Under the pieces are notes generated by a model. It was not told the origin of the DNA and made no database searches. It saw nothing but the letters and a program-made list of their open reading frames with translations. 64,000 nt of DNA, from positions 217,001 to 281,000 of the forward strand of contig BGKB01000048.1 in assembly GCA_003116975.1 (NCBI GenBank), given 5' to 3'. The translations under genes were made by a program, and so were the position numbers. This document shows, in pieces, positions 1-10,754 of the stretch (positions within the stretch are counted from its first letter, which is position 1; each line of letters begins with the position of its first letter). The stretch is from Aurantiochytrium sp. KH105. Its lineage: Eukaryota; Sar; Bigyra; Thraustochytrida; Thraustochytriidae.

Positions 1-2
1 AT

Positions 3-3000
3 CGAGTTCGAAATCTATACGTGTGTGAGTGGCGCAGCACTGGCAAAGGGCCTACAGCGGGCGCTGTGGAAGCGCATTCACGTCCTGTATCTTGGGATAT
101 GACTACTGGGGATCAAGTCCTTGGACCTGCAACCAAATGTCGTGCACTTTCTTTGCGCAAGCTATTGCATGAATCAACAGAGAGCCTTGCCACATATTTG
201 CAGCATGAAATGAACGTCGTTGTGCATTCAATCACTGCGCATTTTGTCATGGACCCGGAAGAGAGACCATGGCTTACATGGTTCGAAGCCGCGCGTCTAG
301 AAGATGCCTCTATGGCTCCTTATGCTGATCCAACAAATTCAATGACTGAGGAGAAAGAACAACCAGTTCTAGAAATCGATGCTTCTCTTGCACGCAACCT
401 TAGCCTCAATCTCGACAGCCGCATCAGAATTCCAAATAGCGTAGCCTCCCCCAACGCGTCCAGGGTCCGCAAGCGGCCACGGGGAGGCCGTAGGCGCTCT
501 GACGAAAGAGCACGTTTCGGATCGCCACGAGCCACGGCAACGGATGCCGTCGCCTTGGGCATTCAGGTTGGACACGCCACCGCCCATGTCGAGGACCACG
601 ATGCAAGCGAAGACTTTGGCGACGTTGAGGCAAGTGGCGAGACCGATGTGGAAAAAACAGAATCAGCGGCGTCGCTTCGCGCTCGCGAAGCGCACAACTT
701 TACCATCGCTGGAACCAGTGCGGCCGCTCTCGATGCGACAGGAGCGATAAAAATTAATGCTCCTCCTGTCGTTGACCAGCACTACCCGAATCCATTTAAT
801 TGCCGCGGCGACTTTTGCGACTTTCCCGTGCAAGAGCCCCCAACGTTGTACTCCAAAGCCCCAGAGACGGTCTCAAAGCGCTCCGGACAAGTTGGACTTG
901 CGCTGGCCAAGCGACTATTTTCTAAAAACGAGCTTGAGGCGATGGCCATGAAGATGGGCTTTAATATGGCGACGCCACAAGGCCACGAGGATGCGCTTGA
1001 AGCACTCGGCAAACGACTCGAAGCGACTGGACCAGGACCCGACATCACCAAACGCATCCAGCACTATGCCAAACCGCAATACGAACACTATCAATTGCCC
1101 ATGAAGTCCATTGCGATGGCTCGTAAAGAGAAAAGGGGTTTCGTCGCAAGTATGGGCGTTCAAGGCGGCGCAAATCCATCTTCGCAGAAACGGGCTCCTG
1201 GAGCAGATACCTTTGCAAGGCCAAAAGACCGCGGAATCGAAGGCTTGGACGCTCGAGAACACCTTTTGGAACAGCACGGCGGCGTTCCGCTCAGTCACTT
1301 TTACGAGCACGTTACGGTGTGCCCTAACTGCTACCGCATTTACAGTACCCTGGACCAAGCCCGGGATATTCTCGAAGGGGAGGCCATGCGACGATCGCGA
1401 AGAGAGGCTGCACTTCGTGGCGCCGCCCGTGATGCCGCGCGCGAAGATCTTATTGCGAGATTGAATGCAAAAGGCCAGCAGCGACGTGCTCTTGACGGTC
1501 GCGAACCAGCTACAAGAGAGCGCACACGTACGCCCTCCCCCATTCGATCCGCGCGACGCTATGTGCAAGAACTTCCCGAGCTCTTGCCCAATCGCTCGAC
1601 GCCGGATCTTCCGACGCGGGCAGAGCTGCGTGAGGAGGAAGATCGCAAGGCGGTCGAGCTCGCCCAGAATCTCACTAATGCTGTCGTCAAGGCTGTGGAG
1701 GGCGGCGCGTGCACGCGCGAAGAAGCCAAGCGACTCCAGGCAGAACACGAGTCACTGCAAAAGTTTGAGGACCTCGAAAGCTATTTGCGCGGGACGCGCG
1801 AACGAAAGTATAATGAAGCCGCCTCGGCTCTCATTGCTCATGAAGCAAACCCACGGAGCAGACGAGCGCCCAAAAGTAACAAAGCAGGAAAGCGTGGCGG
1901 GCATCCCTCCCTTGCGGACCGCGAAAAGGAAAAGGAGCGGGACGCACGTCGGTATAAGGGCCAAATTCTTTTAGCCGAAGAAGACGATGACATACGTGAG
2001 CAGGTATCTTCCATTTTGCGGGATGCAGAGTACACAGTGACCGTGTTTTCAGACGGCCCGCCCGCGCTAGAGATGTGCCGTGACAATTACTTTGACCTCT
2101 TCCTCACATCCACATTGTTACCGTCGCTCAATGGTCTCGAGGTCGCCAAACTGCTACGCAAGCGAGAGAAAAAGGGTGATCCAGACAAGCAGAGACTGCC
2201 TCTTGTTGCACTTGCCGCGGAGACTGCCCCGGAGGATCTTCGATTGTACATGGATGCTGGCTTCGACGGCTGCGTGAGCAAGCCAGTCGATGAAGTCTCG
2301 CTCTTAAACACCGTACGTGCTGCCATTCCGCGGCACGAGCCTTCCAAGTCGGCCGCAAAGCGATTAGCGCGCAAACTAGGGCCCGGTGGATCGTCGACGA
2401 CTGCCACATCAGGTTCAGCAGACTTTGAGGTGCCTCTCACGCGCCCTACCACCAGCGGTCTCATGACGTCATCCGACGTAGTGAAGCTAACTTTGCCCAT
2501 GCCGAGGAACAATCTCGATGAGGAAGCGTCTTCGACAGGCGTCTTTCAAATGGATGCTGACACCTCGTTTCCTTACTTGGTCATGGGCGAGAAGCGATCG
2601 GGATCGCGCCTGTTCAATATCGTAGTGCTGCACGACTTTTTTGACACCTACGAGACGATGCAGATCTTTTTTCGCCCCATCGTCACCAAGTACCCAGGCC
2701 TCCAAGTACTTGTCTTCAACCTTCCAGGTCAAGCGTTCACGGAGTGGCGACGCGACGCAATTCTCAACAACGAGTACTATGACCATTGCGTGGACGCACT
2801 GCTGCGTCACGTGGACTACAATGGCACCAAAGAGTTGGAGACGCGGGGCCCGTACGCAACGCCATTCTATCTCATGGGCTTTGGTAACGGCGCAAACATC
2901 GCAATGCAATATGCTGCACGATGCAAGCCACCCAAGATGCGCGCGCTCTTGAGTCTAAACGGATTTTCCCATGTTGACCCCCACCTCGCCGGAATTTTGC

Positions 3001-6000
3001 ACGACTGTATGAATGTCTTTAGCTGTGCGCCCGCTACACGTCCCGATCTCCCCGTATACTTTTACACACGCTTTCTCTTCTCATCGGCGTATCTGAGCAA
3101 GGTGTCGACTCCTTTGGCCCTGAACCTGTACACGGCGGTGCACAATCCAATTACTCTGGAGGGACGCATGCAGATTTGCAAGGGATCTCTTGCGCACGCT
3201 GACCTACGCGATGAGATCAAGCAGCTGGACAAGCCCATCATTCTTGTGCAGTCTTCGCAAGGCGGGCTCGTCAAGCCGCTGCACGTCGAGCCCGTCGTTA
3301 AGCTGCGGGGCGGCGAGGCGCGCTCGATTCGTCAGTGTCTCAAAGACAGGTCACGGCCGTGCGTAATCTGGCTTCGCAGCGGACATGAACTCTTTCAAGA
3401 GTGCCGCCGTCCAGTTTCCGACCTCATTGAGCAGCTCTGCACGGGATACCACGAGAACCATGATGTGGCGTTCCTGCCCACAGCAGACGATGCGGAAGCA
3501 CAGTCTCCAGGTAGGTCGCGACGACCGCGGGACAGCGGCAAGCGAGGCGGCGTCGGCGGCGCGACTGGGCAGCCCAGCAAATTCTTCGAGGATCGCTTCA
3601 TCGACAACGTGCTTGGTACGCTCGACAAGGTTCGTCAGGAAGGAAGTGTCGAAGCGAATCCCTTTGCGCCCAACTCTCAGCAGCAGCAACAGCTGCAACA
3701 ACAACAGCAACAACGTCCTGGGTCGCGGGAGGCGAAGCAGTCCATGCAGTCTAGCATGGATCAGCTGAACGAGAGCGACGATCCAGCCGAGAACCCACGC
3801 GCAGAGTTATCTCGCTGGCAAAATTTCCGCGAAGAAACGGGGCGCCGAGCCCAAGGTCCTTCCGCTGCAGAAAGGAATCGTGCCGCTCAGGATGCCAAAG
3901 CATCACGGCGAAAGGACGCTGCTGCCGCAGCCGCAGCCTCGGCTGCTGCCGCGGCAGATCTCTCATTCGATCCGACCATGCGCAACTTTGACTGGGCTCA
4001 AAAACGTCGCAAGGGCACCGACCCAGACAGCGACGACGAAGGAGATTTCGATCCACGCTTTGGCGGAGTACCTGCGCGTGCAATGAAACCAGTAGAGGTC
4101 CCAGAAATTCGTGAATACATGCGCTGGCGTATTGCGCGCAACAAAAAGAGGCTTGCCAAATTTGTGCGATCAGCCTGCGTAATCCAAAGGGCATGGCGCG
4201 CATTTCTGGCGCGCACGTTAGCCGAAAAGCTACGCACAACCCGTGCCGCGCTGCTCATCCAGTCGAAATGGCGCGCCAAGCTCGCAAGGGACGAATTGGA
4301 GCAAAGAAGGCAAGAGGAATGGGCGGCTCGGCTTGTGCAACGTTGCTGGCGCGGCAAGGCTGGACGAGACCTCTTCAGAGAACGCCGAGCTCAAGTGAAT
4401 GCTGCTCGCCACATGCAGCGCATCTTCCGAGGCCGTCAGGGCAAGAAACGAGTCGAGGGCATTAAGCAAAAACGGCGGCGAGCTGCGATGGCCATCCAAA
4501 ATATGGTGCGCGCACACATCGCGCGTAAGCTTACGTGGCGGCTTCGTCAACAGCGTAACGCGGCCATCGATATTCAGAGAGTTTACCGTGGTCATCGGGG
4601 TCGGGGCCGCGCCTCATTAGAGCGAGACAAGTACCTCTTTTCCAAAGCGCAGTCGCAGGGCATTGACTTTGGTCGCCAAATGCTTTTAGAGCACAAACTG
4701 CACGGTACACGCCTCCAAAGCGAAGTGTCGATGCTGACTCGCGAGAAAGTTGAAACGGAGGAAAAGGTTGAAGCTCTCCTCAGTGAGATCTCGGAGTTCG
4801 ACAAGGGCGTCCGCGCCCTTGAAAAGGAAATGCACGAATTAAGCGCCGTCGAAACAGAAGCCAAGGGTGTACTGGACGAGGAGGCGCGTATAGAGCTTCG
4901 CGAGCAAAAGATGCGCTTGGACCATGAATTTGGCATCATGTTGGGCAAAATTGCCGACAGGAAGGAGCGACTCAAGAATCTCGAGGTTAAACTGCAGACG
5001 ATCGACCGGACGCGGCAGGGCAAAGAGGAGGAGCTTCGTGACTTGGAGCGCAAGTTGGTGGTGCTTCTCGAAGAGCAACAGCAAGAGCTGGAGCAGATTA
5101 AACGACGGCAACAGACACGCGGCGAGCTTGCTTTACCCGAAACTGCGGCGACCGCGCTTCAAGTAGGCGCAGGCGGCGGCGTTGGTGGCGGAGCCGCGCT
5201 TGGCGGACCGATGGCCTCGCCCTACGCGGGGCCGACCCCTCAGCAACAGCAGCAGGCAAACAACATGATGCAGTCCACCGAGTCCCTAATGAAATTCGGC
5301 TTCATGAGCATGTCGCTGACTTATTTCAGCAGTCTCAACATGGTTCGTGCCATGCGCAAAGTCGGCGCTCTCAATACTGTTCTTCATGGGCCCGCTGGAA
5401 CGGGCGCAGGGCAAGCGCAGATTCAGGCTCTTCTGAGTGGCGCGAGCGGCAGCAACGCTGGAGGCAAGGCGGGCGATCCCGAGACTGGCGCAGGCGATAG
5501 CTCGGGAAGTGCGGGGTCCAGTGGGCATTTCAGGCCTGGGTTTCGAAAGGGTCAGATGCCCGAGGAGCAGGATGCGCTCACGGTCACGACATGGACGGTG
5601 GAAGACGTTGGCGACTGGCTTGGCACCCTCAAGCTGAAGCAATATCGCGCGTGCTTTGCAGACGCCGCCATCGACGGGGCCTTCCTGTACGACTTGAACG
5701 ATGACGATCTTCGGAACACACTCGGAATTGAGCATAATTTGCATCGCAAGAAGATTCTCAGCTCCATTGTCAAGTTGCGACGCATGGAGGAGGCGCACAG
5801 CGCTCAATCCATGTCCAATACGAGTCTCTCCGGAAGCAGCCTCATGAGCATTCAAGCTGTCAAGAACTCTGCCGGGGGCACGACGATGAATGGCAGCAGC
5901 GGGTCCGGTCCTGCCCCAGGGATGCCCGTCGTCCCCTCTGTCGACAGCATGGATGACACGGACGGACGTCCTATCTCGGCTGCGGCAAGTCTCACAGTTC

Positions 6001-6434
6001 ATCCGGACAAGCTTCTCTCAATGGCTCGCCATGGCAAGGTCCGTGAGATGAGGGAAGCGATGCAAGCGTTGCCAGATCGCCCATTCGACCCTTCCGACGT
6101 TACTGAACAGTATGTGGACTCTTACGGAACCAAGTACTCGGATGAGCTTGGGCGCTTGCAGTGGTTCATCAACAAGGCCGACGAGCACGGGAACACGCTC
6201 ATGACGATTGCCGCGCAAAATGGGCGAATCAAGGTTGCGAAGCTGCTGCTGGACAAGGGCGCGAACGTAAACCACCAAAACGTGCAAGGACAGACCCCTT
6301 TGCATTACGCGATGGCGTACAACTTTTACGAGCTTGGTGCATGGCTCACTGACGCTGCAGAGGGCGCGAGTGCGAACGACCAGCTTCTCAACATGTATGG
6401 GCTTACGCCTTATGATGGTCTCTCGCCAGAGTAA
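3..6434 (+). CDS. Multidomain scaffold: pseudo-receiver, NDRG-like fold, IQ motifs, coiled coil, SAM, ankyrin
   Basis: The frame is open to the window edge, so the 5' end may lie outside; the first in-frame ATG is at 99. Counting from base 21, the domains in order are a receiver-like domain (about 647-770), an alpha/beta-hydrolase fold resembling NDRG proteins (about 864-1140), a poly-Q and poly-A linker, a series of IQ motifs (about 1384-1530, repeated I-Q-x-x-W/Y-R-x-x-x-x-R), a coiled coil (about 1557-1700), a SAM domain (about 1854-1920) and C-terminal ankyrin repeats (about 1997-2137). The receiver keeps the acidic pocket (AEEDDD) and the lysine of SKP, but the phospho-acceptor Asp is replaced (FLTSTLLP where xLMDxxMP is usual) and the switch Thr is Ala. 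The hydrolase nucleophile elbow reads GFGNG, so Ser is absent. Both enzyme-like modules therefore look catalytically dead, and the protein is probably a calmodulin-binding scaffold. Cellular location unknown. Confidence 0.85.
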   Translation, partial: RVRNLYVCEWRSTGKGPTAGAVEAHSRPVSWDMTTGDQVLGPATKCRALSLRKLLHESTESLATYLQHEMNVVVHSITAHFVMDPEERPWLTWFEAARLEDASMAPYADPTNSMTEEKEQPVLEIDASLARNLSLNLDSRIRIPNSVASPNASRVRKRPRGGRRRSDERARFGSPRATATDAVALGIQVGHATAHVEDHDASEDFGDVEASGETDVEKTESAASLRAREAHNFTIAGTSAAALDATGAIKINAPPVVDQHYPNPFNCRGDFCDFPVQEPPTLYSKAPETVSKRSGQVGLALAKRLFSKNELEAMAMKMGFNMATPQGHEDALEALGKRLEATGPGPDITKRIQHYAKPQYEHYQLPMKSIAMARKEKRGFVASMGVQGGANPSSQKRAPGADTFARPKDRGIEGLDAREHLLEQHGGVPLSHFYEHVTVCPNCYRIYSTLDQARDILEGEAMRRSRREAALRGAARDAAREDLIARLNAKGQQRRALDGREPATRERTRTPSPIRSARRYVQELPELLPNRSTPDLPTRAELREEEDRKAVELAQNLTNAVVKAVEGGACTREEAKRLQAEHESLQKFEDLESYLRGTRERKYNEAASALIAHEANPRSRRAPKSNKAGKRGGHPSLADREKEKERDARRYKGQILLAEEDDDIREQVSSILRDAEYTVTVFSDGPPALEMCRDNYFDLFLTSTLLPSLNGLEVAKLLRKREKKGDPDKQRLPLVALAAETAPEDLRLYMDAGFDGCVSKPVDEVSLLNTVRAAIPRHEPSKSAAKRLARKLGPGGSSTTATSGSADFEVPLTRPTTSGLMTSSDVVKLTLPMPRNNLDEEASSTGVFQMDADTSFPYLVMGEKRSGSRLFNIVVLHDFFDTYETMQIFFRPIVTKYPGLQVLVFNLPGQAFTEWRRDAILNNEYYDHCVDALLRHVDYNGTKELETRGPYATPFYLMGFGNGANIAMQYAARCKPPKMRALLSLNGFSHVDPHLAGILHDCMNVFSCAPATRPDLPVYFYTRFLFSSAYLSKVSTPLALNLYTAVHNPITLEGRMQICKGSLAHADLRDEIKQLDKPIILVQSSQGGLVKPLHVEPVVKLRGGEARSIRQCLKDRSRPCVIWLRSGHELFQECRRPVSDLIEQLCTGYHENHDVAFLPTADDAEAQSPGRSRRPRDSGKRGGVGGATGQPSKFFEDRFIDNVLGTLDKVRQEGSVEANPFAPNSQQQQQLQQQQQQRPGSREAKQSMQSSMDQLNESDDPAENPRAELSRWQNFREETGRRAQGPSAAERNRAAQDAKASRRKDAAAAAAASAAAAADLSFDPTMRNFDWAQKRRKGTDPDSDDEGDFDPRFGGVPARAMKPVEVPEIREYMRWRIARNKKRLAKFVRSACVIQRAWRAFLARTLAEKLRTTRAALLIQSKWRAKLARDELEQRRQEEWAARLVQRCWRGKAGRDLFRERRAQVNAARHMQRIFRGRQGKKRVEGIKQKRRRAAMAIQNMVRAHIARKLTWRLRQQRNAAIDIQRVYRGHRGRGRASLERDKYLFSKAQSQGIDFGRQMLLEHKLHGTRLQSEVSMLTREKVETEEKVEALLSEISEFDKGVRALEKEMHELSAVETEAKGVLDEEARIELREQKMRLDHEFGIMLGKIADRKERLKNLEVKLQTIDRTRQGKEEELRDLERKLVVLLEEQQQELEQIKRRQQTRGELALPETAATALQVGAGGGVGGGAALGGPMASPYAGPTPQQQQQANNMMQSTESLMKFGFMSMSLTYFSSLNMVRAMRKVGALNTVLHGPAGTGAGQAQIQALLSGASGSNAGGKAGDPETGAGDSSGSAGSSGHFRPGFRKGQMPEEQDALTVTTWTVEDVGDWLGTLKLKQYRACFADAAIDGAFLYDLNDDDLRNTLGIEHNLHRKKILSSIVKLRRMEEAHSAQSMSNTSLSGSSLMSIQAVKNSAGGTTMNGSSGSGPAPGMPVVPSVDSMDDTDGRPISAAASLTVHPDKLLSMARHGKVREMREAMQALPDRPFDPSDVTEQYVDSYGTKYSDELGRLQWFINKADEHGNTLMTIAAQNGRIKVAKLLLDKGANVNHQNVQGQTPLHYAMAYNFYELGAWLTDAAEGASANDQLLNMYGLTPYDGLSPE

Positions 6435-6877
6435 GGAAGAAGAAGAACAACTTTATGTCATGGGTCGCAGTCTTAAAAAATATCGAATTGCAAGCTTCCT
6501 TTCAGGCTTTTTCTTATTCTTTATCAATGTCGTCGTGGCGTGTTTGCGTTTTTGAGGTGGGGGGTTGTGAGCCGGGGGAGGGAAGGAGAGTCGCTTTTCT
6601 GTCAAGATGCCCAAGATCTCGATACATACAAAGACAAAGCCATTTCAAAGACTCAGACGGTCGATTCCCAATTATGTGTGAGCGAATGGCCGCCAAGCAG
6701 ACTCAGATCAACAGTGTACTTGCGCAGCGCAGAAGATACGCCGTTGCGCAGTCCGAGCTTGCTTGCACGCTTGGACTCTTAGCTTGCTTTTTTGTTTGAT
6801 AGATTCATGTGTTAAGGCCTGCATCTTTGACATAGGAAGCCGCAACGATTTTTGACACGCCGAGGAGGAAGAGAACT
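6435..6877. other. Convergent 3' region without a gene
   Basis: This lies between the stop of the giant scaffold gene and the stop of SEM1. I see no convincing ORF or RNA gene; it should hold both 3' UTRs. Confidence 0.6.
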
Positions 6878-7150
6878 TTAGAGCTTGAGCTCCTTTCGCA
6901 GCTGGCCAATAAAGTCGTCCTCGGCAAGATCGTCGTCCCAGTCCTCCTGCCACTTTTGCTTGGTGTCATCCTTGTCTTCCTTGGGAGCAGCAAACTGATC
7001 GACTTCAAACTCCTCAAACTCGTCATCCTCCTCAAGCATGAGCAGAAGCTTCTTGCTGTTCTCCGCGGCGGCCCCCTTCTCCGTCGCGGCGGCCTTGTCG
7101 GCGGCGCTCTTGTCGCCCTTACCCGTCGCCTTCTTCTTCCTCGACAACAT
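6878..7150 (-). CDS. SEM1: 26S proteasome lid subunit SEM1/DSS1
   Basis: A 90-residue, highly acidic protein with a basic N-terminus (MLSRKKKATGKGDKS). The C-terminal half carries the SEM1/DSS1 signature: an acidic stretch EEDDEFEEFEVDQF, then WQEDWDDDLAEDDF and the ending QLRKEL. Family members are disordered 70-90 residue proteins that tether proteasome lid subunits and, in many eukaryotes, bind BRCA2 and the TREX-2 mRNA-export complex. The frame stays open upstream, but homology begins only after the Met at 7150, so I chose that start. The gene is divergent from XPD across about 810 bp. Confidence 0.9.
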   Translation of the reverse strand: MLSRKKKATGKGDKSAADKAAATEKGAAAENSKKLLLMLEEDDEFEEFEVDQFAAPKEDKDDTKQKWQEDWDDDLAEDDFIGQLRKELKL

Positions 7151-7962
7151 CCTTCCTTCACAAAAGAGGTTTGCACGAGAAACCAAAGGAGAGAAGCGGG
7201 CGCTCTGCGCGGACGGACGGGGCCCGAGCTGCTGCCGTGACGCGCGCGCGAGCGGGCGTCGTTCCGCGAGGCCTCGAACAGACAAACGTCGCGCCTTGGC
7301 TGTTTGCTTCTCGCCGCTTCTCGCCGCTTCTCGCCCCGCTCGCTTCGGTGCTTCTTCGAAAGAGTCCTTGGGGCCATAGAAGACCTTTCTATTTCCCCGA
7401 TGTTTCTCTCCCCACTTTGTCTAGGAGTACTCAACCTTATCTTCCTGCAAGACTTGCCAACTGACCCCACCGTAATTCTATTTTTCCGGCCGGCGAAGCT
7501 CGAGGGAAGGGGGCATCCTGCGTGCGTATTTCGCCGAAGCAATTCGAGAAAACATGGCGGATGATTTGAAATTAGGAAATCTGTACCGGGAGCGCCCCCC
7601 TATCGCCCGGCGCGAGGTTTTCCCGATGCCCCGGGGTTGCGCCGGCGAGGTCTGCACCAAAGGCCAAACTCGCGCAAGGCGAACGAACTCGAAGCCGCCG
7701 TCGCTGCTGCGGTGCGCCGCGGCGAGCGCGGACCGTCTGCTGCAGCGCAGGCCTCGCCTCGCCCTGCCGCGGCCGAGACTGCGCTGAGCACAGCGCTTCT
7801 GCTGGCAAGCTTGCAAGCTGGCAGAGGCGGCGAGTGGCTCGGTCGTCGCTGCCTGTGACCCAGACAGAGCCCGGAGAAGCGCAGCCACTCGGCGGCGCGG
7901 TGCGACGAGGCGAGGTGAGGCGAGGCGAGCGAGCAAACGAGCGAGCGGGCAGCGGTAACAGA
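7151..7962. promoter_or_regulatory. Divergent intergenic region between SEM1 and XPD
   Basis: About 810 bp separate the two start codons and must contain both promoters. The sequence is GC-rich with CG-rich purine tracts just before XPD (7906-7950). I see no clear TATA element. ORFs in this stretch show no protein family features. Confidence 0.5.
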
Positions 7963-10431
7963 ATGAAGTTCGTCCTGGACGCAGGCTCGGCGTCGCCGTT
8001 GACCGTGTTCTGGCCGTACCCAACCTTGTACCCCGAACAGTATGACTATATGTTGGAGCTCAAGCACGCCCTGGACGCCAAGGGCGGGTGTCTGCTTGAA
8101 ATGCCGACAGGGACCGGCAAGACAGTGTCGCTGCTAGCTCTCATTACCTCATATCAGTACGCTCATCAGGAAACGGGCAAACTCGTGTATTGCACGCGCA
8201 CCGTGCCAGAAATGCGCAAGACAATGGAGGAACTTAAGCGGGTGATTGATCACCGCACCGAGCTTTTGGGCGGCGAGGCAAATGCGCCACCATTCCTGGG
8301 CGTGTGCTTGAGTTCGCGCCGTAACATGTGCGTGCATCCTACGGTGATGGCGGAGAGTGATCGTGAGCAGGTTGACTCGCTCTGCAGAAAGAAGATTGCC
8401 CCCTGGGTGCGGGAAAAAACGGGCGCGAGGAAACGAAATGCCGGCAATAGCAACGGGAACGATGAGCCAGCTGCCGAAGGAAATGATGCAGCCATGGACG
8501 CTACACAGGAGGCTCCAGTGCCGACGGAGCTCGGAGACATTGAGGACATTGAAAAGCAGGGACTCTGCTCGTACTATGAGCGGTACGTGGCGCAAGGCTC
8601 AGACGTGCCTCTCAGCAACGGCATTTATACGATTGAGGAAATGCAGGAACTCGGCAAGAAAAACAATTGGTGCCCATACTTTGTTACCCGCCATGTTCTT
8701 TCGTTCGCGAATGTTGTTGTGTATAATTATCAGTACATGCTGGACCCCAAGGTCTCGACAATGGTGTCAAAGGAGATTACACGGGACTCAATTGTCGTTT
8801 TTGACGAGGCCCACAACATCGACAATGTATGTATTGAGGCACTTAGCGTATTCTTCAATCGGCGTTCTTTGGAAGCTGCGTCGAGCAACATTCGCGAGCT
8901 GGATAGCATGATCAGCCGCGTCAAGGAGACCGACGCGCAACGTTTACGCGATGAGTATGACCGTCTCGTCCAAGGTCTTTCCGAGACGGGCGTGCTCGAC
9001 GCAAATAACAACGACGTTGTGGCGAACCCAATTCACCTCCCAGAGGATATTCTTAACGAAGCCGTCCCAGGCAATATTCGAAAGGCAGAGCACTTTGTCA
9101 AGCTGCTCGACGTGGTGGTCAAGCATTTAAAGACACGCATGAAGGTGCAACGTGTAGTCAAGGAGACACCCGTGGCATTCTTGCACGAGGTGCAAGATCG
9201 GCTGCAACTGGACGCCAAGACGTTGCAATTTTCCTATTCGCGTCTGTCGAGTTTGATGCGCACGCTCAAGGTAGTTGATTTGGAACGCTTTGTCCCGATC
9301 TCCCAGGTGGCTGATTTTTTGACGCTCGTGGCGACACCAAAATACAAGGATGGCTTCATGCTTGTCATCGAGCCGTACGACCAGCGCACGCCCCAGTTCA
9401 TCGACCCAATTATCCAATTCACATGTCTTGATGCATCACTGGCCATCAAGCCGGTGCTCGAGCGCTTTGCGACGGTGGTCATCACCAGTGGAACCCTCTC
9501 ACCGATTGATCTGTACCCGAAACTGCTTGATTTCAAGCCCGTGGTTTCACGCTCTCTGACCATGAGTATCATTAGGCCAGGCATTTGTCCAATGGTTGTG
9601 ACGCGTGGTAGCGATCAGACGCCGATCACGTCTGCCTTTAGTTCGCGCACGGACAAGTCGGTTATTATCAATTTTGGCGCGCTCCTTATCGAGGTGTCCA
9701 AGACCGTCCCGGATGGTATCGTTTGCTTCTTTACGAGTTACGAGTACATGGAGAATGTGGTGAGTGCCTGGGCTGAACTTCAGATCCTAAATCGCATCCT
9801 CGATCATAAGCTTCTCTTTATCGAGACCAAGGACATTGTGGAAACCACGCTTGCCCTTGACAATTTTCGTCGTGCTTGCGATTGTGGACGTGGTGCTGTC
9901 TTTCTTTCCGTGGCTCGTGGCAAGGTCTCGGAAGGCATTGATTTCGACCGTCATTACGGACGCTGTGTGATTCTTTTCGGCATTCCCTTCCAGTACACCA
10001 AGTCGCATATTCTCTTGGCGCGTCTCGAGTACTTGCGCGTCAAGTTTCAGATTCGTGAGGACGAGTTCCTTGCTTTTGACGCTCTGCGGCAGGCATCGCA
10101 GTGCATTGGACGTGTCATTCGTAGCAAGGCCGACTATGGGCTCATGATCTTTGCAGACAAGCGTTACAACAATGCCAACAAGCGTAGCAAGCTTCCTGGC
10201 TGGGTCACGCAGTTCCTGCGTGAGTCGAATCTCAACCTCTCGACCGAGGAAGCTGTCGCGGTCTGCCGCACCTTTTTGCGAGAGTTGGCGCAGCCCATCG
10301 ATCCTTCTCAGCGCACCTCGAACATGCTTACCGAGGCCGATCTTACCACGATGGCGCGAGATCTCGGCCTCGGCGCGGATTCTGCTGACGCCGACGGCGA
10401 CGTGGTCATGGAGAGCGCCGCAAAATCGTAA
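7963..10431 (+). CDS. ERCC2: TFIIH 5'-3' DNA helicase XPD/Rad3
   Basis: An 822-residue superfamily 2 helicase of the XPD/Rad3 type, acting in nucleotide excision repair and transcription initiation as part of TFIIH. The start at 7963 gives MKFVLDAG..FWPYPTLYPEQYDYM, matching the N-terminus of the family; earlier in-frame codons have no homology. Walker A is EMPTGTGKT (about 46-54). Four cysteines of the iron-sulfur domain are visible in the contexts GVCLSS, DSLCRKK, QGLCSYYE and NNWCPYF. The DEAH box is VVFDEAHNID, and motif VI is QCIGRVIRSKADYG near the C-terminus. A low-complexity acidic and Asn-rich insertion sits inside the iron-sulfur domain between the second and third cysteines, making it longer than in animals. 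The C-terminal tail is acidic. Confidence 0.95.
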   Translation: MKFVLDAGSASPLTVFWPYPTLYPEQYDYMLELKHALDAKGGCLLEMPTGTGKTVSLLALITSYQYAHQETGKLVYCTRTVPEMRKTMEELKRVIDHRTELLGGEANAPPFLGVCLSSRRNMCVHPTVMAESDREQVDSLCRKKIAPWVREKTGARKRNAGNSNGNDEPAAEGNDAAMDATQEAPVPTELGDIEDIEKQGLCSYYERYVAQGSDVPLSNGIYTIEEMQELGKKNNWCPYFVTRHVLSFANVVVYNYQYMLDPKVSTMVSKEITRDSIVVFDEAHNIDNVCIEALSVFFNRRSLEAASSNIRELDSMISRVKETDAQRLRDEYDRLVQGLSETGVLDANNNDVVANPIHLPEDILNEAVPGNIRKAEHFVKLLDVVVKHLKTRMKVQRVVKETPVAFLHEVQDRLQLDAKTLQFSYSRLSSLMRTLKVVDLERFVPISQVADFLTLVATPKYKDGFMLVIEPYDQRTPQFIDPIIQFTCLDASLAIKPVLERFATVVITSGTLSPIDLYPKLLDFKPVVSRSLTMSIIRPGICPMVVTRGSDQTPITSAFSSRTDKSVIINFGALLIEVSKTVPDGIVCFFTSYEYMENVVSAWAELQILNRILDHKLLFIETKDIVETTLALDNFRRACDCGRGAVFLSVARGKVSEGIDFDRHYGRCVILFGIPFQYTKSHILLARLEYLRVKFQIREDEFLAFDALRQASQCIGRVIRSKADYGLMIFADKRYNNANKRSKLPGWVTQFLRESNLNLSTEEAVAVCRTFLRELAQPIDPSQRTSNMLTEADLTTMARDLGLGADSADADGDVVMESAAKS

Positions 10432-10754
10432 AGACGAACGTCCGTCCTTTTTGCTACTGAAGGTTGCCTAATACGTTAGATTGAACAAACGACCCGAAGA
10501 AATGCTTTGTGTCCCACTTTTTCGTCTCTTTTTTTTTGCACGAGCGTCCCAGCTCCGTCTTTTTACTTTATAACGACTCGCTGTTGGCAAAGGAGTGATA
10601 AACCTACTTCAAGCACCTTGACGCCGCCGTCGTGCGCCCTGCTTAACCGTAATACGAACACGTTCCTCCTATCGCCTCCTCCTACCCACAAAACGCAAAG
10701 AAGGCTTGGCCTAGAGTCGCGCCGCGGCGAGCCATAGGAGGCCAAGCCTCAACA
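10432..10754. other. Short intergenic region, XPD 3' end to helicase promoter
   Basis: No gene seen. An AT-rich stretch around 10560-10572 (tactttataacg) is the best TATA-like match for the downstream helicase, but this is weak. Confidence 0.35.
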
